Made by a program: the position numbers and the translations under genes. A DNA stretch of 56,914 nt, from positions 1 through 56,914 of the forward strand of contig BTUI01000018.1 of NCBI GenBank assembly GCA_045863195.1, read 5' to 3'. The DNA is from W-Chloroflexi-9 sp045863195. Lineage in GTDB: Bacteria; Chloroflexota; Dehalococcoidia; UBA2979. Positions 22,811 through 30,890 of this stretch are shown in pieces (position 1 is the stretch's first letter; each line of letters opens with the position of its first letter). The notes below the pieces were generated by a model. It saw only the letters and a list, made by a program, of their open reading frames with translations, searched no databases and was not told the DNA's origin.

Positions 22811-24448
22811 ATGGCGCAGTTCCAGCCCAACACGCTCTACTACGGGGACAACCTGGGTGTGCTCCGCGACTTCCCGTCGGAGTGCGTCGACCTCGTGTAC
22901 CTCGACCCACCGTTCAACTCCAACCGCTCCTACAACGTCCTCTTCAAGGAGGCGAAGGGTGCGGAGGCGGAAGCCCAGATCGAGGCGTTCGGCGACACCT
23001 GGTCGTGGGGCCTGCACACGAGCGAGTTGTACGAGGAGATCGCCGCCCGCGGCGACGACGTGGGGCGGCTGCTTCAGGCGTTCGTGCAGGCGCTCGGCCA
23101 CAACGATGTCACGGCCTACCTGACGATGATGGCGCCGCGGTTGGTGGAACTGCGCCGCGTGATGAAGCCGACCGCCAGCATCTACTTGCACTGCGACCCC
23201 ACCGCGAGTCACTACCTCAAGGTCATCATGGATGCGGTCTTTGGTGGGGAGAACTTCCGAAACGAGATCATTTGGGAGCGGACCACCGGTCGGAAGAGTG
23301 GGAATCAGTACGGGCGCGTTCACGATGTCCTTCTTCTGTACGGGAGGTCGGAACGCTCGACTTGGAACCCACAGGTCAAACCGCAGACACGCGACACGGT
23401 TCGCGGGCATGATTTGGTTGTCGACGATGTTGGTGTCGTTTGGCGGTACTCAGACCTGAGTGGTGCCGGTCCAGGCCCAGCACGACGGTTCGGTGATAGG
23501 GAGATCCCCCCCCCCCCCGGACGCCACTGGCAATATGATCAAACCGGTATCGATCAACTCTGGGCGGCTGGACGGATCGTATTCTCGCGCGGCGGGCAAC
23601 CGCGCCTTCGGACGCGGCTAGAGGAACTCCCCGGGGTCGACATCCGCGATGTCTGGACTGACATCCGTCCCATCAATGCTGCTGCCGCCGAGCGGCTTGG
23701 CTACCCGACGCAGAAGCCGGAAGCACTGCTGGAACGGATCATTGCAGCCTCCTCGAATGAAGGCGACATCGTGCTTGATCCCTTCTGTGGGTGTGGCACC
23801 GCGACCGTCGCGGCGCACCGGCTTGGTCGGCGCTGGATCGGCATCGACATCACGTACCTCGCGGTCGACCTGATGCGGCGGAGGCTGCTCGATACGTTCC
23901 CGGGTGACTTCCCGGATGGCATCCACGTGGATGGCGACCCGGCGGATGAGGCGGCTGCGCTGGCGCTTGCTGAGCGCGACAAGTTCCAGTTCCAGTTCTG
24001 GGCGGTCGCGAAACTCGGTGGCGTCGCGCGCGGTGGCGAGAACCGGAAGGGGATGGATCGCGGGGTCGATGGCGTCGCCACGTTCCCCGAGCAGGAACCG
24101 GACGACGCGACCTCGCGCCGCTTCGAGCAGGTCATCATCTCCGTGAAGGGTGGCGGTACCGGCGTCAAGGATGTGCGCGACCTCGTCGGCACGATCACCC
24201 GCGAGAAGGCCGCGATCGGGGTACTCGTGACCGTGCGGGAGCCAACATCCGAGATGAAGCGCGAGGCGGGTGCGGCCGGTATTTACCGTTCCGCATGGGA
24301 CGGCAGCACGTACCCTCGCATCCAGATCATCACCGCTGGCGAGATCGTCCACGGCACGAGGATCGACATGCCCTCTCAGCGCGGTACTTCCGACTTCACG
24401 AAGGCGCGCGCCGCTCGTGAGCGCGCCGACAAGCCGCGGCTGCTGTAG
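22811..24448 (+). CDS. DNA methyltransferase fused to a restriction-endonuclease-like domain, with a C13 tract
   Basis: 545 residues from ATG 22811. The adenine-N6/cytosine-N4 methyltransferase part has DPPF at 32-35 (catalytic motif IV), a SIYLHCDPTASHYLK stretch, the conserved WTDI.PIN and LGYPTQKPEALLERII region, and DPFCGCGTAT (motif I) near 323-332, a beta-class order. From about residue 385 comes a second domain with D-R-G-V-D-G near 416-421 and I-S-V-K-G-G near 446-451, the D...(E/S)xK pattern of PD-(D/E)XK nucleases, Mrr-like. A run of 13 C (23506-23518) encodes P233-P236. G+C falls in the middle. Substrate sequence unknown. The nuclease assignment is from motif style only. Confidence 0.85.
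   Translation: MAQFQPNTLYYGDNLGVLRDFPSECVDLVYLDPPFNSNRSYNVLFKEAKGAEAEAQIEAFGDTWSWGLHTSELYEEIAARGDDVGRLLQAFVQALGHNDVTAYLTMMAPRLVELRRVMKPTASIYLHCDPTASHYLKVIMDAVFGGENFRNEIIWERTTGRKSGNQYGRVHDVLLLYGRSERSTWNPQVKPQTRDTVRGHDLVVDDVGVVWRYSDLSGAGPGPARRFGDREIPPPPGRHWQYDQTGIDQLWAAGRIVFSRGGQPRLRTRLEELPGVDIRDVWTDIRPINAAAAERLGYPTQKPEALLERIIAASSNEGDIVLDPFCGCGTATVAAHRLGRRWIGIDITYLAVDLMRRRLLDTFPGDFPDGIHVDGDPADEAAALALAERDKFQFQFWAVAKLGGVARGGENRKGMDRGVDGVATFPEQEPDDATSRRFEQVIISVKGGGTGVKDVRDLVGTITREKAAIGVLVTVREPTSEMKREAGAAGIYRSAWDGSTYPRIQIITAGEIVHGTRIDMPSQRGTSDFTKARAARERADKPRLL
23506..23518 (+). repeat. Homopolymer of 13 C inside the methyltransferase gene
   Basis: Thirteen consecutive C in the frame ATC-CCC-CCC-CCC-CCC. 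One added C would reach TGA at 23536-23538; one lost C would reach TAG at 23619-23621. Both truncate before motif I and the nuclease domain. Confidence 0.95.
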
Positions 24449-24457
24449 GAGCGAGCC

Positions 24458-24760
24458 ATGCCCGCGAAGAAGAAGCTGCCGCCGGTGCATCCGGGCGAGG
24501 TGCTGCTCGAGGAGTTCCTGGGCCCGATGGCGATCAGCCAGTACCGGCTGGCGCACGACGTGAGCGTGCCGCCCCGACGCATCAACGAGATCGTCCACGG
24601 TAAGCGCGGGATCTCCGCGGACACCGCGCTCCGCCTCGCGCGGTACTTCGGCACGACCGAGCAGTTCTGGCTGAACCTGCAGACGCGATACGACCTGGAC
24701 GTGGAGCGCGACCGCCTCGGCGACCGGCTGGAGCGCGAGGTCACGCCCCGCGCGATCTGA
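24458..24760 (+). CDS. HigA/VapI-family XRE antitoxin-like protein without a visible HigB
   Basis: 100 residues from ATG 24458. The text HPGEVLLEEFLGPMAISQYRLA, ISADTALRLARYFGTTEQFWLNLQTRYDLD is the HigA/VapI hallmark: a Cro/CI helix-turn-helix (about 26-75) with the FWLNLQ tail. HigA normally follows a HigB toxin gene; here the upstream gene is the methyltransferase-nuclease, ending ten bases before with TAGGAG overlapping the Shine-Dalgarno sequence, so the two are probably co-translated. It may be a controller or antitoxin repurposed to this gene. Its own partner is not in the window. Confidence 0.85.
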   Translation: MPAKKKLPPVHPGEVLLEEFLGPMAISQYRLAHDVSVPPRRINEIVHGKRGISADTALRLARYFGTTEQFWLNLQTRYDLDVERDRLGDRLEREVTPRAI

Positions 24761-24769
24761 GGCGCGCCG

Positions 24770-25738
24770 TTACACCTCTGGTGGGGCGCCGTTGCCGGGG
24801 CGGCCGTTGCGGCGGCGGCGCGAGGTGATGGCGGTGGTGTCCGGCGCCTGGTCGCCGGCCATGACCAGGCCGCGCAGGAACGAGGCCACGGCGCTCCGCC
24901 AGTCGTTCCCGCCCGTATCGCCCTCGTTCGGCTCGGGGTGGAGGATGTGCGGCACCGCACCCGCGATCTCCGCGCCGTAGATCAGGATGTTCGCGCTCAC
25001 GAACACCCAGAACAGCAGGATGATCACCGACCCGATCGACCCGTAGATCACGTCGAAGTTCCCGAAACTGGCGAGGTAGAGCGTGAAGCCCGCCTTCATC
25101 GCCTCGAACGCCAGGGCCGCGAAGAGCGCCCCCGGCCAGAGGTAGCGCACACGGCCGGGGCGGTTCGGCACCAGCCAGTAGGCGATCAGGAACGTCACGA
25201 ACGTGAGCACCAGCGGGATGCCCACCGCGCCCACCTCCCACGTCCACGCGAAGCGCCCGTCGAGGAAGTTCCAGCGCTCGTCCAGTTCACGCTGCGCCAG
25301 CCGCCAGATCGTGGTGAGCACGATGCCGCCGAGGAGCGGCAGCCCCAGGATCGGGATCATCAGGTAGTCGATCAGTTTCGCGCGGAGCAGTGGGCGGGGC
25401 CGTTCCACCTCGAACGCCACGTTCAGGGCGGAGCGGATCGCGGCGGAGAGCGCGCCGGCCGACCAGAGCGAGCCGACGGCGGAAACGGCGGTGAGGGTGG
25501 GGCCGAGGTCCGCCACCCGCCGGAGCGACTGCTCCACGCTGGAGCCTTCGATCGGCAGGAAGTCGATGATCGCGTTCAGCACCCGCGCCTGCACGTCGTC
25601 GTCGCGCAGGACAATGCCGAAGATGGCGACGGCCAGCAGCGTGAGCGGGAAGAGCGAGAACAGCGCGTAGTAGGAGATGGCGGCGGCCATGTAGGTGCCG
25701 CGGTCGTCCCGGAAGTTGACGGCGGCGCGGCCCAGCAC
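24770..25738 (-). CDS. YihY/BrkB-family membrane protein
   Basis: 322 residues from a GTG at 25738. Six hydrophobic spans are visible (including YYALFSLFPLTLLAVAIFGIV near 24-44, LMIPILGLPLLGGIVLTTIW, GIPLVLTFVTFLIAYWLVP, GALFAALAFEAMKAGFTLYL, VIILLFWVFVSANILIYGAEI). The pattern YYALFSLFPL and the NxLIYGAEI end are typical of YihY (once called ribonuclease BN, a misassignment). Function is not established. The C-terminal tail is hydrophilic, ending RRRRNGRPGNGAPPEV. Divergent from proB and convergent with the HigA gene (nine-base gap). Confidence 0.85.
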   Translation of the reverse strand: MLGRAAVNFRDDRGTYMAAAISYYALFSLFPLTLLAVAIFGIVLRDDDVQARVLNAIIDFLPIEGSSVEQSLRRVADLGPTLTAVSAVGSLWSAGALSAAIRSALNVAFEVERPRPLLRAKLIDYLMIPILGLPLLGGIVLTTIWRLAQRELDERWNFLDGRFAWTWEVGAVGIPLVLTFVTFLIAYWLVPNRPGRVRYLWPGALFAALAFEAMKAGFTLYLASFGNFDVIYGSIGSVIILLFWVFVSANILIYGAEIAGAVPHILHPEPNEGDTGGNDWRSAVASFLRGLVMAGDQAPDTTAITSRRRRNGRPGNGAPPEV

Positions 25739-25890
25739 GCGCAGGGGCAGCCGCCAGTCCGGTCGGGCGAGGCGTCTCCGGGTGGCGGCACCGTCCAGCG
25801 TCGCGCTCCATCCGTCCTCGGGCGGTGGCCGCCCGGGGATGCTCGACTACACCCGCCCGCTGTCCCATCCTACGTCCCACGGAGCGTGTG

Positions 25891-27057
25891 ATGACCGCCG
25901 ATCGAGTCCAGCCGCAGCACATCGAGCACCGACGCGTGGTCGTGAAGGTGGGCTCGAACGTGCTCACCGGGGGCACGGAGGCGCTGGACACCGTCACGAT
26001 GGCCGCGATCGCCCGCCAGATCGCCTCGCTCATGCGCCGCGGCTGCCAGGTGCTCGTGGTCACCTCCGGCGCCATCGCCGCCGGGCGTCACCGGCTGAAG
26101 ACGCACCACGCCTCGCTCGACCCGCAGACGCTGCCGGTGCGCGACGTGCAGTCGCGGCAGGCGCTCGCCGCCATTGGCCAGTCGCGGCTGATGGCGCTCT
26201 GGGACGAGCTCTTCGAGCAGGAGGGCGTGACGATCGCGCAGGCGCTGCTCACGCGCCGCGACCTCGCCGACCGGCCGGCGTACCTCAACGCGCGCAACAC
26301 GCTCCTCAACCTGATCGACCTGCGCGTGGTGCCGATCGCCAACGAGAACGACGTGGTCTCCGTGGAGGAGATCCGCGACTCGAAGATCGGTGACAACGAC
26401 AACCTGTCGGCGCAGGTGGCGAACCTGGTGGACGCCGACCTGCTGCTGATCCTCACTGACCTCCCCGGCCTCTACACAGCCGACCCGCGCCGCGACCCGG
26501 ACGCGCGCCTGATCGAGCGCGTCGAGCGCATCGACGACGCAATCATGGCCGCGGCCTCCGGCGCGGCCGGCGTCCGAGGCACCGGCGGCATGGCGACGAA
26601 GGTGCAGGCGGCGCGCATCGCCACCGGCAGCGGCACGCACGTGGTGCTGGCGGACGGCCGCGCGACGGACATCGTGCTGCGGGCGGTGGCGGGCGAACCG
26701 GTGGGGACGCACTTCCTCCCGACCGGCGACCGCATGGAAAGCCGGCGGCGCTACCTGCTCTCCGGCCTCCAGGCGCGCGGCCGCATCGAGGTGGACGCGG
26801 GGGCCACGCGCGCGCTGCTCGCGGGCGGCAAGTCGCTGCTCCCGGCGGGCGTGACCGCCTGTCAGGGCGAGTTCCAGCGCGGCGACGTGGTGCAGGTGTT
26901 CGGCTCGGACGGCCGCCAGGTCGCCACGGGCGTCACCAACTACGCCGCCGAAGAGGTGCGCCGCATCCTCGGCAAGCGCTCCGACCAGATCGCGGAGGCG
27001 CTGGGCTACGAGTTCGGCGAGGAAGTGATCCACCGCAACAACCTGGTGCTGGTCTAG
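25891..27057 (+). CDS. proB: Glutamate 5-kinase with PUA domain
   Basis: 388 residues from ATG 25891. It phosphorylates glutamate, the first step of proline synthesis. The amino-acid kinase domain (about 15-265) shows VVKVGSNVLTGG, TSGAIAAGRH, NENDVVSVEEI, GDNDNLSA and LLILTDLPGLYTADPR. A PUA domain follows from about 285 (RGRIEVDAGATRALLAGGKSLLPAGV). Full length. proA lies downstream after a short minus-strand gene, so the two are neighbours but probably separate transcripts, since proA has its own -10 box. Confidence 0.95.
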   Translation: MTADRVQPQHIEHRRVVVKVGSNVLTGGTEALDTVTMAAIARQIASLMRRGCQVLVVTSGAIAAGRHRLKTHHASLDPQTLPVRDVQSRQALAAIGQSRLMALWDELFEQEGVTIAQALLTRRDLADRPAYLNARNTLLNLIDLRVVPIANENDVVSVEEIRDSKIGDNDNLSAQVANLVDADLLLILTDLPGLYTADPRRDPDARLIERVERIDDAIMAAASGAAGVRGTGGMATKVQAARIATGSGTHVVLADGRATDIVLRAVAGEPVGTHFLPTGDRMESRRRYLLSGLQARGRIEVDAGATRALLAGGKSLLPAGVTACQGEFQRGDVVQVFGSDGRQVATGVTNYAAEEVRRILGKRSDQIAEALGYEFGEEVIHRNNLVLV

Positions 27058-27090
27058 CCCCCGCCGAGGCCGTCTCCCCTGCTGCGAGCG

Positions 27091-27309
27091 TTACTCGTCG
27101 CGGATGACGGCGGCGGCTTCCTCCACCAGCGACTCGAAACTGCGTCCGATGGCGAGCGCCATCCGATGGCTGCTCTCGAGGTGCTTCCGGAACACGGCCA
27201 GCAACTCAGCGTCCGATTCGGCGCGCTCGGACCAGGGGCACAGCGCGCTACTCGTATCGTCCGGGAGTCCCCCGCCGGGCAGGGATGCGCAGGACAGCGT
27301 GCGAGCCAT
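27091..27309 (-). CDS. Small DUF1059-like protein
   Basis: 72 residues from ATG 27309, preceded by GGGGAGG six bases upstream, a strong site that decides the start. It has C7 and C24 with H43 and H48 (LAVFRKHLESSHRM), reminiscent of the CxxC/HxxxH-like pattern of DUF1059 proteins and possibly metal-binding, but the match is weak. The middle (WSERAESDAELLAVF) is charged. It lies between proB and proA on the opposite strand. Function unknown. Confidence 0.6.
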   Translation of the reverse strand: MARTLSCASLPGGGLPDDTSSALCPWSERAESDAELLAVFRKHLESSHRMALAIGRSFESLVEEAAAVIRDE

Positions 27310-27427
27310 GAGATCCTCCCCTCTCACATCGAGCCTCGCGTGGCCGGATGCTAGGCGTGACGGGGTCGCCTGTCGACGATTGGCCTGCTGACCAACCGGC
27401 GTCGGACGGTCTAGACTTGACCGTCCT

Positions 27428-28693
27428 ATGACCACGACCACCCGCTCCGAGGCCATCGAGAAAGCCGCCCGCGCCCGCGCCGCGAGCCGGCGGCTGGCGT
27501 CCACCTCCACGGACGACCGCAACCGCGCGCTGCTGCGCATCGCGGACGCGCTGGAGGCGGAGACGCCGCGCATCCTGGCCGTGAACGGCCCGGAGGTGGA
27601 GCGCGGCCGCGCGAAACTGACCGAGGCGTTCCTGGACCGGATGGTGCTGACGCCGGAGCGCATCGCCGGTATCGCACGGGACGTGCGCCAGGTGGCGTCG
27701 CTCCCGGACCCCCTCGGCGGCGTGGAGGAGATGGTCACGCGCCCGAACGGGCTGCAGATCGGCAAGATGCGGGTGCCGCTGGGCGTCATCGGCGCGATCT
27801 ACGAGTCGCGGCCGAACGTGACCGTGGACATCGCCGCGATCTGCATCAAGTCCGGCAACGCCGTCGTGCTGCGCTCCGGCACGGACGCGCACGCCTCCTC
27901 CGCGATCCTCGCCGAGATCGTGCAGCGCGAGGCGACGGCGGCCGGCCTGCCGGACGGCATCGTGCAGTTCATCCAGTCCACCGACCGTGACGAGGTGGGC
28001 GCGCTGCTCTCCGCGGACGAGTACGTGGACCTGATGATCCCGCGCGGCGGCGCGGACCTGATCCGCCGCGTGCGCGACGAGGCGAAGATGCCCGTGGTCG
28101 CCGGCGGCATCGGCGTGTGCCACATCTTCGTGGACGCCGAGGCCGACCTCGCGATGGCGGAGAACATCGTCGTGAACGCCAAGACGGTGCGGCCGTCCGT
28201 CTGCAACGCGATGGACACGCTACTCGTCCACGCCGCCGTCGCCGACCGGTTCGTCCCGCAGATCGCGGCGACCCTCGGCGCGAAGGGCGTGACCCTGCAC
28301 CCGGACGCGCGCGCCGCCGCGCTCATCGGCGACCGCGCGCCGAGCATCCCCGTGATCGCGGAGGACTACGACCGCGAGTGGCTGTCGCTCGACTGTTCCG
28401 TCCGTGTCGTCGACTCGCTCGACGACGCGCTCGGTCACATCGAGGTTCACGGGAGCGGGCACTCCGAGGCGATCGTCACGGACTCGTGGGCCGCGTCGCA
28501 GCGGTTCCTGCGGGAGGCGGACGCCTCTGCGGTGTTCGTGAACGCCTCCACCTACTTCAACGATGGCGGGCAGTTCGGCCTCGGCTGCGAGGTGGGCATC
28601 TCCACGCAGAAGATGCACGCGCGCGGCCCCATGGGGCTCCGCGAACTGACCTCCTACAAGTGGATCGTCCTCGGCACCGGTCAGGTGCGGTAG
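27428..28693 (+). CDS. proA: Gamma-glutamyl phosphate reductase
   Basis: 421 residues from ATG 27428. It reduces gamma-glutamyl phosphate to glutamate semialdehyde with NADPH, the second step of proline synthesis after ProB. The catalytic cysteine lies in TVRPSVCNAMDTLLVH; IMIPRGGADLI-type and ASTYFNDGGQFGLGCEVGIST segments are present. Full length. A TAGACT box at 27412-27417 lies ten bases before the ATG and no Shine-Dalgarno is visible. The next small gene begins three bases after the stop. Confidence 0.95.
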   Translation: MTTTTRSEAIEKAARARAASRRLASTSTDDRNRALLRIADALEAETPRILAVNGPEVERGRAKLTEAFLDRMVLTPERIAGIARDVRQVASLPDPLGGVEEMVTRPNGLQIGKMRVPLGVIGAIYESRPNVTVDIAAICIKSGNAVVLRSGTDAHASSAILAEIVQREATAAGLPDGIVQFIQSTDRDEVGALLSADEYVDLMIPRGGADLIRRVRDEAKMPVVAGGIGVCHIFVDAEADLAMAENIVVNAKTVRPSVCNAMDTLLVHAAVADRFVPQIAATLGAKGVTLHPDARAAALIGDRAPSIPVIAEDYDREWLSLDCSVRVVDSLDDALGHIEVHGSGHSEAIVTDSWAASQRFLREADASAVFVNASTYFNDGGQFGLGCEVGISTQKMHARGPMGLRELTSYKWIVLGTGQVR

Positions 28694-28696
28694 GGC

Positions 28697-28972
28697 GTGC
28701 CGGGACCGACGTTCGAACTCCTCGTCCGCACGGGCGCATCCGGCCGCTGGGCGATCATGCTCGACGGCGCCGAGGTCGGTTCGGTCGATGTACATGTCGA
28801 GCCGGGGCGGGCGCGCGCGCTCGTTGTCGTCGGGCAACACGTCGATGACGACGCGCTGGACGCGATCGTGACGGCGTTCGACCAGCAGGTGATCCCGGAC
28901 GACTACCGCGCGGACGTGCGTTTCACCGTCTGGCGCGGCGACCTCCTCGGCACGTTCGCGCCGGAGGCGTAG
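28697..28972 (+). CDS. Small protein of unknown function following proA
   Basis: 91 residues from GTG 28697, three bases after proA, so probably translated from the same mRNA. The sequence has no Cys, no membrane span and no signal; it reads FELLVRTGASGRWAIMLDGAEVG and later VTAFDQQVIPDDYRADVRFTVWRGD. I do not recognise a family. Its composition matches neighbours and it is probably real, but the weak ribosome binding site leaves some doubt. Confidence 0.55.
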   Translation: MPGPTFELLVRTGASGRWAIMLDGAEVGSVDVHVEPGRARALVVVGQHVDDDALDAIVTAFDQQVIPDDYRADVRFTVWRGDLLGTFAPEA

Positions 28973-28996
28973 CGAGGCCGGTCGAGCCGTCCGAGG

Positions 28997-29950
28997 TCAG
29001 GCGCGCTTGCGGGCGACCACGCGGCGCGCGGCGTCCATCACGCCGGCCGGCGTGAGGCCCATGATCTCCAGCACTTCGTCCCACGTGCCGGACTCGCCGT
29101 AGCGGTTCGGGATGCCCACGAACTCCATCGGCACGGGACGCCGCGTGGCGAGTGCCTGCGCGACCATCGCGCCGAGCCCGGTGTGCACCAGGTGTTCCTC
29201 CGCGACCACGATCGCGCCGGTCTCCGTCGCCGCCGCCTCGAGCGCGTCGAGGTCGAGCGGGCGGATCGTCGCCATGTTCAGCACGCGGGCGGAGATGCCC
29301 TCCGCGGCGAGCGCATCGGCGGCACGCATCGAGCGTTCCACCATCAGGCCGCACGCAACGATGGTGAGGTCGCGGCCCTCGCGCATCGTGTTCGCCTTGC
29401 CGATCTCGTAGCGCGGGCCGTCCGGGAAGATGACCGGGATCTTGGGGCGCCCGGTGCGGATGTACCACGGCCCCGGGTCCTTCGCCGCCGCCTCGATCAT
29501 CGCTTCCGCCTCCACCACGTCGGCGGGGACGCCCACCTTGAACGTGGGGAGCGAGGCGAAGAGCGCGACGTCCTCCACGGACTGTGCGGAGGCGCCGTCC
29601 TCACCGGTGGAGACGCCGCCATGGCTGGCGACGATCTTCACGTTGAGGCGCGGCTGCGCCACGGACATGCGCAACTGGTCGAACGCGTGCTCCACGAACA
29701 CCGCGAAGGTGGACGCGAACACGGTGTAGCCAAGGCTGGCGAAGCCGCCGGCGGCCGAGATCATGTTCTGTTCCGCCACGCCGAACGTGAAGAAGCGGTC
29801 CGGGAACGCGTCCCGGAACTTCCGCGCAGTCGTGGACTTGCCGAGGTCGGCGTCGACGACCACGAGGTCGACGGCGCCGGACTGCTGGAGGCGGACGAGC
29901 GCCGGGCCCAGCGCGTCGCGGGTGGCGGCGGTGGCCTGGACGGCGGTCAT
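28997..29950 (-). CDS. Transketolase, C-terminal (pyrimidine-binding) subunit
   Basis: 317 residues from ATG 29950. Transketolase moves two-carbon units between sugar phosphates; this half carries the pyrimidine-binding and C-terminal domains: FFTFGVAEQNMISAAGGFASLG with the catalytic Glu, SHGGVSTGEDGASAQSVEDVAL, and a C-terminal Rossmann-like part (VACGLMVERSM, EEHLVHTGLGAMVAQ). The N-terminal half is a separate gene overlapping it by four bases (ATGA), so the two are translationally coupled and form a two-subunit enzyme. Split transketolases occur in many archaea and some bacteria. Confidence 0.9.
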   Translation of the reverse strand: MTAVQATAATRDALGPALVRLQQSGAVDLVVVDADLGKSTTARKFRDAFPDRFFTFGVAEQNMISAAGGFASLGYTVFASTFAVFVEHAFDQLRMSVAQPRLNVKIVASHGGVSTGEDGASAQSVEDVALFASLPTFKVGVPADVVEAEAMIEAAAKDPGPWYIRTGRPKIPVIFPDGPRYEIGKANTMREGRDLTIVACGLMVERSMRAADALAAEGISARVLNMATIRPLDLDALEAAATETGAIVVAEEHLVHTGLGAMVAQALATRRPVPMEFVGIPNRYGESGTWDEVLEIMGLTPAGVMDAARRVVARKRA

Positions 29951-30771
29951 TCGGGCAGCTCCTGCATCGCGCGGGCGTATTCGTCATCGGTCGGCGGTGC
30001 GCCGTGGAAGTTCGGGTTGTTCTCCATGAAGGAGACGCCCTTGCCCTTGGTGGTGTTGAAGATCACGCAGGCCGGCTTGCCGCGCACGTCGCGCGCCCAC
30101 GTCAGCGCCGCCTCGACGGCCGCGACGTCGTGGCCGTCGATGTCGGAGCGCACCTCCCACCCGAAGGCGCGGTACTTCTCCTCGAGCGGGGTGCTGTCCA
30201 TCGTGTTCTTGGTGAAGTCGTCGTTCTGGATGCCGTTGCGGTCGATGAGCGCGACGAGGCGGTCAACGTGGTGGTGGGCCGCGGCCATCGCCGCCTCCCA
30301 CACCTGGCCCTCCTGCTGCTCGCCATCGCCCATCAGGACGTAGACGTGGTTCTCCTGGCCGCGCAGCCGCATCCCGAGCCGGATGCCGAGGCCGAACGAG
30401 AGGCCCATGCCCAGCGAACCGGCGGAGTTCTCCACGCCCGCGGGCTTGCCGAGCACGGAGTGGCCCTGGAGGCGGGAGCCCTTCTGGCGGAAGGTGGAGA
30501 GTTCCTCGACGGGGATGTACCCGAACTCGGCGAGGATGGCGTACTGCAGCGGGGTGCAGTGGCCCTTGCTCATGATGAAGCGGTCACGGCCCTCCCACGC
30601 GGGGTTCGCCGGGTCGTGCTTCAGGATGCGGTCGTACAGCACCGTCATGATCTCGGTGGACGACATCGAGCCGCCAATGTGGCCCGACTTCGCCCCGTAC
30701 ACCATGCTCACGATGTGACGGCGAATGCGTCGCGTGCGCGACTGCAGGTCGGTCTGGGCGACCGTGACCAT
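29947..30771 (-). CDS. Transketolase, N-terminal (TPP-binding) subunit
   Basis: 274 residues from ATG 30771. The thiamine-diphosphate motif GDGEQQEGQVWEA...NDDF and the start RRHIVSMVYGAKSGHIGGSMSSTEI are typical of the N-terminal transketolase half. H-G-H and SKGHCTPLQYA segments follow the classic arrangement. It pairs with the downstream C-terminal subunit. A TATACT -10 box on the minus strand (30816-30811) and a palindrome TGGTCGACCA just upstream (30824-30833) suggest regulated transcription. The open frame begins earlier, at 30834, but without a ribosome binding site. Confidence 0.9.
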   Translation of the reverse strand: MVTVAQTDLQSRTRRIRRHIVSMVYGAKSGHIGGSMSSTEIMTVLYDRILKHDPANPAWEGRDRFIMSKGHCTPLQYAILAEFGYIPVEELSTFRQKGSRLQGHSVLGKPAGVENSAGSLGMGLSFGLGIRLGMRLRGQENHVYVLMGDGEQQEGQVWEAAMAAAHHHVDRLVALIDRNGIQNDDFTKNTMDSTPLEEKYRAFGWEVRSDIDGHDVAAVEAALTWARDVRGKPACVIFNTTKGKGVSFMENNPNFHGAPPTDDEYARAMQELPE

Positions 30772-30810
30772 GCCCTGTACCCCTTGACCGCTGGAAGAAT
30801 CCGGACGGCG

Positions 30811-30833
30811 AGTATACGGAGCGTGGTCGACCA
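30811..30833 (-). promoter_or_regulatory. -10 box and palindrome upstream of the transketolase genes
   Basis: Minus-strand TATACT (30816-30811) preceded by the perfect 10-base palindrome TGGTCGACCA (30824-30833). A second copy of GGTCGA lies next to it at 30835-30840. The palindrome lies in the spacer position, where a repressor could act. Confidence 0.4.
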
Positions 30834-30853
30834 AGGTCGAACCAGAAATGAAG

Positions 30854-30874
30854 GGCGCGTGAAGATCGCGCGCC
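30854..30874 (-). terminator. Terminator of the zinc-ribbon gene
   Basis: GGCGCG/CGCGCC stem (30854-30859, 30869-30874); on the minus strand it is followed by CTTCATTTC. Confidence 0.5.
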
Positions 30875-30890
30875 GGTCAGGATGCCCGGG

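Noticed and set aside
23506..23518. Reading the C-tract as a mere sequencing error
   Set aside because: It is in frame and gives the Pro-Pro-Gly-Arg-His-Trp text expected in this family; an error of length is still possible and is listed as a check.
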